A stretch of DNA of 26,372 nucleotides from Emmonsiellopsis sp. PD_33 (Eukaryota; Ascomycota; Eurotiomycetes; Onygenales; Ajellomycetaceae), in NCBI GenBank assembly GCA_032988165.1, contig JANTQF010000435.1, positions 1 through 26,372 on the forward strand, written 5' to 3'. This document shows positions 19,824-26,372 of this stretch, in pieces; the first letter of the stretch is position 1; every line of letters starts with the position of its first letter. The translations under genes were made by a program, and so were the position numbers. The notes beneath the pieces were generated by a model, which searched no databases, had not been told where the DNA came from, and saw only the letters and a program-made list of their open reading frames with translations.

Positions 19824-22295
19824 ATGGCGGGCTGGTTTAGCTCGGCCTCGCCTTTTGACGAGCAGATAGAGAAGGCGACCTCATCCTCCTTGTGCGTGCC
19901 TCTCCGCCCAACTATCACCAGCCGTGCTGACTAGAGAGTAGAGAAGATATTGCTGCGAATTTGGAGATCTCAGATGTTATTCGCTCGAAAAGCGTACAGC
20001 CTAAAGAGGCTATGAGGGCCCTGAAACGGAGATTGGACAGCAAGAATCCAAACGTGCAGTTGGCAACTCTGAAGGTTCGACATCCATCCCCGCGAGCCCC
20101 CATTGTTCATGTTACTGATAAGGACTCAATTCTAGTTGACCGATACATGTGTTAAAAACGGAGGGACTCACTTCTTGACGGAAATAGCTTCGCGCGAGTT
20201 TATGGATAACCTAGTTTCGTTGCTTAGAATTCAAGGCCCCGCGATGCTCAATGATGAAGTGCGGTCAAAGATGCTGGAATTAATTCAGACCTGGGCCGTA
20301 GCTACCGAGTCACGACATGACCTATCGTACGTTGGAGAAACATACCGGGGCCTACAAAGAGAGGGATTCCGCTTTCCTCCTAAAACGGAGGTCGCAAGCA
20401 GCATGCTAGACAGCAGTGCGGTAAGTGACCATCCAGTATAGTCATTCTATAGAACATGCATTCTAACTAGGTCGACTTGTCAATAGCCTCCCGAATGGAT
20501 AGACTCAGACGTATGCATGCGCTGCCGGACTGCCTTCACATTCACGAATCGGAAGCACCATTGCCGCAACTGCGGGAGTGTGTTTGATGCTCAATGTTCT
20601 AGCAAATCCATTCCCCTTCCTCATCTAGGAATCATGCAGGCTGTGCGAGTCGATGACGGGTGTTATGCCAAACTCACCTCGAGATCTTTCAATCCCCCGG
20701 CTTTGCCTAATCGGGCTACACAGAAATCTTACCCATTATCGAAACCCGCAGCCCCGATGGAACCTCGAGGTGCTCGTGTAGAGTCGGATTTCGACGAGGA
20801 TCTTAAACGTGCCCTGCAAATGAGTCTTGAAGATGTAAAAGCTCACAGTGGAGCTGGTTATGTTCCACAGTCGCAGCCAGCCAAGCCAAAGCCAACCAAG
20901 ACAGAGCCCGCCAAGACAGAGCCTCACGGATCCTCGCCCAGAGAGGAAGAAGAGGACCCAGATCTACGAGCTGCGATAGAAGCGTCGTTGAAGGACATGG
21001 AGGAACAGAAACAGAAGCACGCAGCCGCTTTGAAACACACCACTGCGGCAAATTCTGCAACTCCTACTACTTCTACCACCTTTATGCCAAAGAAAGATTA
21101 TGAACTAAGTGCGGTTGAGGCGGAGAATATCAATTTGTTTTCGACTCTCGTTGACAGGCTGCAACACCAACCCCCCGGGACTATTCTCCGCGAACCCCAG
21201 ATCCAGGAATTGTATGAAAGTATAGGGGCACTGCGGCCGAAACTCGCCCGCACTTATGGGGAAACCATGAGTAAACACGGTATGTCGCCTGGTTTTATTT
21301 TCAGTGAGAAGCCATTACTAACTATATCAGATACCCTTCTTGACCTTCACGCCAAATTAGCAACGGTTGTCCGATATTACGATCGCATGTTGGAGGAACG
21401 ACTGTCGAATACTTATGCTCAACACACCCTGGGCGCGTATGGCGCCATCCCGCCTAGCGAAGCAGCTTCGAACATATATCCTTCGATGCCACCAAATTTT
21501 GCTGATGGGCGTGGTGCTGCTGGTGCTGAAAACTTCTATTTCGGCTCAGCGGGGGGTCCTACACAGTATCAGCAACCTGAACGCCGTCCGTCCGCCGGGC
21601 GTAGCTATGAGCAGCACCAGCGGCCGTCAAGGCAGATGTCCAGTTCTGGTTCATTTCAGCCCCATCATCAACCTGAGCGGTGGGATCAACCAAACGATTA
21701 TCAGCAGCCCATATCGCCTCCACCGGCAAACCCCCCAGTTTCATATTCAGGCCATCCTCCCCAGGGGCAACCCGGACAGTTTGAGCAAGGCGGACCTGCT
21801 AGCTTTTATAACCCACAAGCTGTTACGAGCCCGATTGGTCATGAGCCTAATGCGGTTCCTGGACCATATCCTTCCGCACCCGATTCATCATACCCGCAAT
21901 CCCCGACCATGCGAAGAAATTCACAGTTTCAGCAGGCTCAGGCACCTCCAAACCTCAATCACTCTCACCCTACTCAGCCTTCAGCATTAGACGCCAATCG
22001 GTCCCCTCCGACTCAACAACCAACGTACCCCATTCAAGAAGCGCCCGAAACTGGACAGTTCCAGCAACAAGAACCTCCCAGCCCCCTACCCCCAAATATT
22101 GCTCAGCCGTCACAGCCTTATCAATGGCCGCCGCAAGACCAAGTACCCAGTCATTCATATATGCCACCAGCAGGAATTGACTCGTATCAAAACTTCGGTG
22201 CTATGGCCCCAGCCCCGAACAAGCCGTACCTAGCCCATGAACCGACCTCAAAACCGGCTGAACAGAATAGCCTGATTGACCTAATCGATCTATGA
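19824..22295 (+). CDS. VPS27: ESCRT-0 subunit Vps27 (Hrs homologue)
   Basis: Endosomal sorting protein that binds ubiquitinated cargo and PI3P and recruits ESCRT-I. Exons 19824-19891, 19942-20074, 20136-20420, 20487-21279, 21331-22295; 2244 nt, 747 aa. Introns are 50, 61, 66 and 51 nt; the last (21280-21330, branch CTAAC) is a multiple of three without stops and splices SKH to DTLLDLHAKL. VHS domain about 5-145 (MAGWFSSASPFDEQIEKA; LTDTCVKNGGTHF). FYVE finger about 166-224 with WIDSDVC, RKHHCRNCG and RVDDGCY. Two ubiquitin-interacting motifs: about 263-280 (EDLKRALQMSLED) and 318-334 (DPDLRAAIEASLKD). A helical Hse1-binding core is about 360-460. The remaining tail is Pro/Gln-rich with PSAP (607-610), the ESCRT-I docking motif, and ends with the clathrin box LIDLIDL. 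It is head to head with the DOA4-like gene. Start in CACCATGG. Confidence 0.95.
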
Positions 22296-22783
22296 GATGC
22301 GCCTTCTTACCAGGAACCGGTGGTGTTGATTGTATTTTATAATATGGTTTTGATACCCGGCATAGTTCATGCCGCTTTGGGTTGTCGCGATCACAGCCAG
22401 AATTTGCCGTTTGCAACAGCCTTTGTTCCCCCCTTTGCGTTTTTGTGTCTTGGTGTCCTCCCCCCTGAGCGGGGCATTCTGATATCTGCCCATGTTATGT
22501 CCCCCCTAATGTGTGTACGTATGTAGTTTATTTGTTTGCTTGACGGAGTAGGGGAGATCAGCTATTGGCCGGTTCGGCTAAATTATTGACTTTGGATATT
22601 TGCATTGTGATCTGTTATTTAGAGTGGTGCAGGACGTATAAAGTGTAATACCTACATTGGGTTCCTCGCAATATGCAGTCCTTATCATTTATCATCCTTC
22701 AAGGATTCCACGCCCAGAACCCGCATCTGGCCCCCGTAATATGGCGGCTGTTTAGGCTTTCCTTAACCAATCTTTAACTGGAA

Positions 22784-22817
22784 TTAGGGCTGGCCGGGTT
22801 AGGGTTTGAGTCACGTG
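22784..22817 (+). promoter_or_regulatory. Composite Tbf1-like/Cbf1-like element
   Basis: TTAGGG at 22784 and 22799 (15-bp period, same orientation) is followed 5 bp later by GTCACGTG at 22810. TTAGGG is the telomere unit bound by Tbf1-type Myb proteins; GTCACGTG fits the Cbf1 consensus RTCACRTG. Tbf1 plus Cbf1 co-occupancy is established for ribosomal-protein promoters of Candida albicans; applying it here is inference. Confidence 0.45.
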
Positions 22818-22939
22818 CCAGTTCTCACCGCCTTCTGGATCAGGCATTTCATCATCGTTTTCCAACCTCATCCCTTGTCTTGCGCTGCTTTGTTCGTTTG
22901 ATATAGCTTCAGCTGCTCCGTTTCCGCTCCTTAAGGTTC

Positions 22940-23007
22940 GTACGTCTTCTCTCGTCATTGTTGTTGTCTTGCTGTCCAGTTAGCTGACTGCGCCGTTGCC
23001 CTGCCAG
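22940..23007 (+). other. Candidate 5'-UTR intron of the TCO89-like gene
   Basis: A 68-nt segment has donor GTACGT, branch CTGAC (22984-22988) and acceptor CCAG, matching the coding introns of this window in size and signals. It contains no ATG. Removal would shorten the leader but leave both uATGs. Confidence 0.4.
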
Positions 23008-23030
23008 ATCTCGCGCCGTCTGCGCTGCCT

Positions 23031-23213
23031 ATGTAACTCTTCTGTACCTCCAGCCAATTGATCGCGTCAGCCAGAACTACAACACCCCCTCTGGCCCTAC
23101 CCCCTTTCCTTGCCAGTTCCTTGGAGCTGGTAGAACTGCGCAACTCGATTTCAGCTCCTCAACCATCCTCGCTGCGCCGAAATTCCATGACGCTTCCACG
23201 CTGCAAGCACTGA
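23031..23213 (+). promoter_or_regulatory. Two upstream ORFs in the TCO89-like leader
   Basis: ATGTAA at 23031-23036 is a start codon directly followed by a stop. ATG at 23187 opens an eight-codon frame ending TGA at 23211-23213, 70 nt before the main ATG (23283). If both lie in the mRNA, scanning ribosomes would meet them first. The transcription start is unknown. Confidence 0.4.
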
Positions 23214-23282
23214 CAAGGACGGGTTCTACCGTACACCCGGTTGATACCTCTGATTCGCCCACCGAACCGCCCGTAGCCCAAC

Positions 23283-25247
23283 ATGCCGTCGAATAACACG
23301 GCATCTCCGACGAAGCGTGCGGTGTCCGACAACCATTCAGTCCCACCTCACCAGTCGCCCTCCACCCACGGTGGCCTCACGCATTCGAACAAAGTTTCAA
23401 CAGCGGCTCATAAACCACATCGGCCGCATGTCTTTGCATCACACCGACCGCATATGCATGCGCGCAATCCGTCGTTAAAAAACATAAATAGGCTGCAGAG
23501 GCTGGCTGCGGCTCATAATTTTCCAGGGGAAGGCGATACCCACGTTGCACCGGCGCTGAGACACCATCAGCGCAAAAAGTCGGCGCCTGCCTCGCCATCG
23601 TCAAGTCCGCGTCCTGGTCAGAACGTTCGGTGGAATGGGTCGACGGTTTCCCTGCGCGAGCATGCGACGAATCCTGGGATTAAGAAGAACCTTTCTACGC
23701 CTGCGCTGAGAAGGAATGGGTCTGGGATTCTGGTGAAGAAGAATTACGCTCTGAACAAACCTGCTGGGCTGAAGAAGACTGTTGGCTTTGAACTTGTGGA
23801 TTCGGATGAGGACGAGTGGGAAGATAATACTAGCTCTTATTCTCCAGAGAGCACGAGGCGGAACTCGGTTGTCACCGCTAAAATGAGCTCGGATAATAGC
23901 CCTCATTCGACACTTCCCGCGACGAAGTCACCCTTGGCGCAAGCAAGCAGCAGCATGGCCGGTGCAGTCAGCCAGACTTTGGCTTCTCAGGAAACATCGT
24001 CAGGTCTAGCTAATGGCCAGACAACTGAGCCTTCTCAAGAACAACGTCATCTCGATCAAGACGATATCGCTACACGCATTCTTCACAATCCTCACTCCTC
24101 CAAAGTCCCCCCTGCCATATCGTCTATCTCCGCTACCGCGGCGCCGCCAGCAGCAGATCGAAGCGCGCACCCCCCCTCCTTCCCCACTCTAGCTTCCAGC
24201 CATATCCGCTCAGAGTTGTCCGGACCCTGGACGGCGGTTGGGACACCCAACAACCCACACGGGACCTCTTCTTCTATCGAAGGTGGCGTATCAAGATTTC
24301 TTATGAATAATGGTAATGTCGCCGGAGCCACCTCTGAGTCCGATGTTACAACCCCATCCTCATTCCTACCGCATTACCATCCCAATACTCCTCCCTCCCC
24401 AGAAGCGAGTTCCAGGCGACCTGCCTCCCGTCGAGGTCAACAAGAACCACCATCACGAACACAACAGAAACTATGGCTCCAGCGAACAGCAGTGCTTACC
24501 ACATCCCCTCCCGACCCCTCTATGACAGGGCCATCTCCAGCTATCCCCACATCGGCTTTAGAAGACACGTTTATGGCCGCCACACAGTCTCGACGTGGAT
24601 CTAGCGCACACATGAGAGATGGTCGGCGGGCCGTAATCGGCCCCAGCGGACCGTCAGGAACGAATACAGACAGTGAAACAAAGCGAGCGCGAAAGATATA
24701 TGACAAATACTCAACGGAATTCTCAGTCGTCCGCCGCTTCCACGGACCCATCGCAGAGAGCTTCCAACGCCTCCAATCCCTGACCCTCCCGGATGCGAAA
24801 GCAAATAACACCCCGCAGCAACACGCAAGCAATGGAACCACTCTCGCGAACGGCAATGTCCATAAGACGCCCAAGCGAGCTCCCCCCACTACAACGCACC
24901 CCGACCCAACCCCCAACGGCCAATTCCTCACCAAACTCCCCAAATCCTCCAGTCAAGTGCGCTTCCGCGCTGCAGACGAGGCCGCACACGTACCGGACTC
25001 GGAGGAGCCTGCTGAGCGGTTGGACGTGGAACACCAACATAAACAGCAGCGGCCTAATTCAGTCGCGGTTGTTTCGGCGGATGGGAACGTATATGATGAA
25101 CAGATTGAGGAGGAGGGGGATGATAATGGGCATGCCGGTGGTGTCGGTGGGGCACACGCGGGGTATAGGTCGTATCAGCCGGATGGAGTGGAGTTGCTGC
25201 TTCGGAGGATGTGGGATAGTAGGGAAGTTGCGGTGATAGGGGATTGA
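23283..25247 (+). CDS. TCO89: TORC1 subunit Tco89-like protein
   Basis: Fungal-specific component of TORC1, the nutrient-sensing kinase complex on the vacuolar membrane. Single exon of 1965 nt, 654 aa, with Kozak-like AACATGCC. The protein is mostly disordered (Ser, Pro, Thr, His). Recognisable blocks: HMHARNPSLKNINRLQRL (about 58-74); VRWNGST (about 115-121); LKKTVGFELVDSDEDEWED (163-181); TQQKLWLQRTAVL (393-405), which resembles the TQQKL-LQRAS block of Tco89 proteins; and a predicted helix RKIYDKYSTEFSVVRRF (470-486) with GPIAESFQRLQ. The C-terminus ends GVELLLRRMWDSREVAVIGD. Repeated RRxS-like sites (RRNS 192-195) suggest phosphorylation. It follows VPS27 in the same direction but has its own upstream region with a composite regulatory element and uORFs. 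Recognition rests on motif blocks, so the name is probable rather than certain. Confidence 0.75.
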   Translation: MPSNNTASPTKRAVSDNHSVPPHQSPSTHGGLTHSNKVSTAAHKPHRPHVFASHRPHMHARNPSLKNINRLQRLAAAHNFPGEGDTHVAPALRHHQRKKSAPASPSSSPRPGQNVRWNGSTVSLREHATNPGIKKNLSTPALRRNGSGILVKKNYALNKPAGLKKTVGFELVDSDEDEWEDNTSSYSPESTRRNSVVTAKMSSDNSPHSTLPATKSPLAQASSSMAGAVSQTLASQETSSGLANGQTTEPSQEQRHLDQDDIATRILHNPHSSKVPPAISSISATAAPPAADRSAHPPSFPTLASSHIRSELSGPWTAVGTPNNPHGTSSSIEGGVSRFLMNNGNVAGATSESDVTTPSSFLPHYHPNTPPSPEASSRRPASRRGQQEPPSRTQQKLWLQRTAVLTTSPPDPSMTGPSPAIPTSALEDTFMAATQSRRGSSAHMRDGRRAVIGPSGPSGTNTDSETKRARKIYDKYSTEFSVVRRFHGPIAESFQRLQSLTLPDAKANNTPQQHASNGTTLANGNVHKTPKRAPPTTTHPDPTPNGQFLTKLPKSSSQVRFRAADEAAHVPDSEEPAERLDVEHQHKQQRPNSVAVVSADGNVYDEQIEEEGDDNGHAGGVGGAHAGYRSYQPDGVELLLRRMWDSREVAVIGD

Positions 25248-25734
25248 TTGACAGTCGTTCTTACTTTTACATGTTTTTGTGGTTTGGGATATATCCTTTT
25301 CATACCTACGGTGTTTATTTTATCCCTTTGACGCTTTACCTGGTGTTTTGGTATGCGTCCATCTTACAGTTTGTGTGAATTTCCTGCTGTTGTACTTTTT
25401 GTTTAGTCCTGCTTGTTGTTCATCCATCGGTGGTAAATAGCGTGTTGTTCCATTTCTCAGGCATATGTTCTTCTTTTCTTTTTTTTTATATTTTATTTGC
25501 ATTTCCATTTTTGAAAACCTTTTAACTTTTCCCCCCTTGTCCATAGCAGACGCATGGACTTGCAATATATATGGATGTATTTAACATCAGCCATTTACCA
25601 ATTTCTAATATGTATTTCTGCACTTTCCGCTTCCTCCGCTTCCCTCCTCGCATATTCACCCATTGCATACCAGCATGACCCACCCCTTATCATCAGCAAC
25701 GCCTAACTCGCTACTTACCTAACCACCCCCCTCT
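25248..25734. other. Convergent intergenic region (TCO89-like / MFS 3' ends)
   Basis: This 487-bp stretch is T-rich, especially 25450-25540, and lies between two convergent stops. It should hold both 3' UTRs. I see no ORF, RNA gene or repeat worth naming. Confidence 0.55.
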
Positions 25735-26236
25735 TTACTCCCTCCTCAACCCCCTCGTCCCCGGCAACACCACCCAACTAACCCCAGTAGCAACAAACAG
25801 CGCAACAACAATCGGCTGCAGGACGTGCACGCCGGCGCGCGCCGCGATGACGCCCGTTAGAGCGGGGAAAACGGCGCCTCCGATTTGGCCGAGGACGAAG
25901 ATGAAGGCTGGGGTTTTGTTTGGTGGGTTAGGTAAGGGGTTAGGGCTGATTTGGATTTTGGATTTGGATTTGGATTTGGAGGGTGAGAGGGGTTGGGAGG
26001 GAGGAAAGGAAAGGGGTTGGGGGGGACGAACCAATTGCTGATGAGCGGGTTTCCGGGGTGAAGAGTTTTGAGGAGACGGAGATGCCCTGGGGTTGGGTAT
26101 GGGTTAGAATCGTTTGGGGGGAGGGTGCATTACGAAGAGTAGAGGAGAAGAGGGGAGGCTTACTGTAGCGAAAAAAGGCCCCGAGAAGAACCCGATTAGT
26201 GAGATAGCGATAGCTTCCACGATGATATTTGGGACC
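25735..26236 (-). CDS. Major facilitator superfamily transporter, C-terminal part
   Basis: The last membrane helices of an MFS permease; the gene continues off the right end. Exons on the minus strand: 26236-26164, 26086-26032 and 25907-25735 (stop TAA 25737-25735). Spliced protein runs VPNIIVEAIAISLIGFFSG, then GISVSSKLFTPETRSSAI, then AFIFVLGQIGGAVFPALTGV and ends PGTRGLRRE. The pattern SSKL-P----SAI-F---LG--GGA-FP---G-----GV-VLQPI is that of fungal FucP/FHS-like MFS members (last two to three helices). Introns: 26163-26087 (77 nt, GTAAGC...CCAG) and 26031-25908 (124 nt), the latter with a hexamer repeat. The first base, 26236, completes a split codon. Sequence 26237-26372 shows no MFS helix and ends in a good acceptor with an upstream CTGAT, so it is most simply an intron reaching past the window. 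Substrate unknown. Confidence 0.8.
25948..25980. repeat. GGATTT hexamer microsatellite inside an MFS intron
   Basis: About five imperfect copies of the hexamer GGATTT, one with an extra T, inside the 124-nt intron of the MFS gene. Next to it is a single TTAGGG (near 25940). Read on the minus strand it gives a false Ser/Lys-rich open frame. Confidence 0.7.
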
Positions 26237-26372
26237 CTGATAATATTATGATCAATCAGCTTCGGGGTGAAGGTCGCTCGGTTGCATTCGGCGTAGTCCA
26301 TATATAGCAGCTGGAAACATGATCGGAGTTCGGGATTTGAATGTGCATCGGGCCCTATTGCCTGGTATTTGG

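Larger units (their letters stand above)
22296..23282. promoter_or_regulatory. VPS27 3' UTR and TCO89 upstream/leader region
   Basis: This 987-bp stretch holds the VPS27 3' UTR on the left and the TCO89 promoter and leader on the right. Two direct TTAGGG units (22784-22789 and 22799-22804) precede GTCACGTG (22810-22817). A candidate leader intron runs 22940-23007. Two upstream ATGs follow: a minimal ATG-TAA (23031-23036) and an eight-codon uORF (23187-23213). The right part is pyrimidine-rich. I see no other gene. Confidence 0.6.

Noticed and set aside
19069..19869. 266-codon plus-strand frame in the DOA4/VPS27 promoter
   Set aside because: Arg-rich, lacks an ATG-linked domain, and overlaps the well-supported VPS27 start in another frame.
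25921..25945. Telomere-like TTAGGG near the right end
   Set aside because: Single unit inside an intron; TTAGGG/CCCTAA is not over-represented in the window, so no subtelomere is indicated.
26290..26320. Minus-strand MFPAAI-like reading resembling an MFS helix end
   Set aside because: The matching segment of the MFS protein is already encoded at 26164-26236, and the surrounding frame is not MFS-like; probably chance within an intron.

Overview
The window is eukaryotic nuclear DNA from a filamentous ascomycete, most likely a eurotiomycete (Eurotiales or Onygenales); I cannot name a genus. The signs are short introns (50-265 nt) with GT...AG ends and CTAAC/CTGAC-type branch points, pyrimidine-rich leaders, CACCATG-type start contexts, and proteins of fungal families (Kap123, Ncr1, a Doa4-like ubiquitin protease with a rhodanese domain, Vps27, a Tco89-like TORC1 subunit, a DUF7730-type protein, an AA16-like LPMO). 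There is no operon structure, no CRISPR array, and no tRNA, rRNA or transposon that I can support.

Layout, left to right: the 3' end of a medium-chain dehydrogenase/reductase gene (+, 1-698, three exons); KAP123 importin (-, 1340-5045, four exons, 1096 aa); NCR1/NPC1 sterol transporter (-, 5805-9797, three exons, 1275 aa); a 1.36 kb intergenic region with two striking palindromes; a DUF7730-like gene (+, 11154-12445, two exons, 378 aa); a secreted copper LPMO-like gene (-, 12735-13554, two exons, 253 aa); a gene-poor stretch of about 2 kb; a DOA4/USP8-like deubiquitinase (-, 15518-18931, three exons, 1098 aa); an 892-bp divergent promoter; VPS27 (+, 19824-22295, five exons, 747 aa); a TCO89-like gene (+, 23283-25247, one exon, 654 aa); and the 3' end of an MFS transporter gene (-, 25735 to about 26236, continuing past the window). 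All gene models were joined by hand from splice signals plus protein continuity.

Function: the right half is rich in endosome/vacuole genes. VPS27 (ESCRT-0, selects ubiquitinated cargo) and the DOA4-like enzyme (recovers ubiquitin from that cargo) are head to head on one promoter. NCR1 (vacuolar sterol export) and TCO89 (TORC1 on the vacuole) lie nearby. The DOA4/VPS27 promoter and the TCO89 upstream region each carry the 8-mer GTCACGTG, a Cbf1-type bHLH site. In the TCO89 case it lies 5 bp past a direct pair of TTAGGG units (Tbf1-type).

I found no wholly new biological system. The most promising leads are the regulatory architecture (Tbf1/Cbf1-like module, divergent ESCRT pair, uORFs in the TCO89 leader, palindromes upstream of NCR1) and the Cys/Trp-rich N-terminus of the DUF7730 protein.
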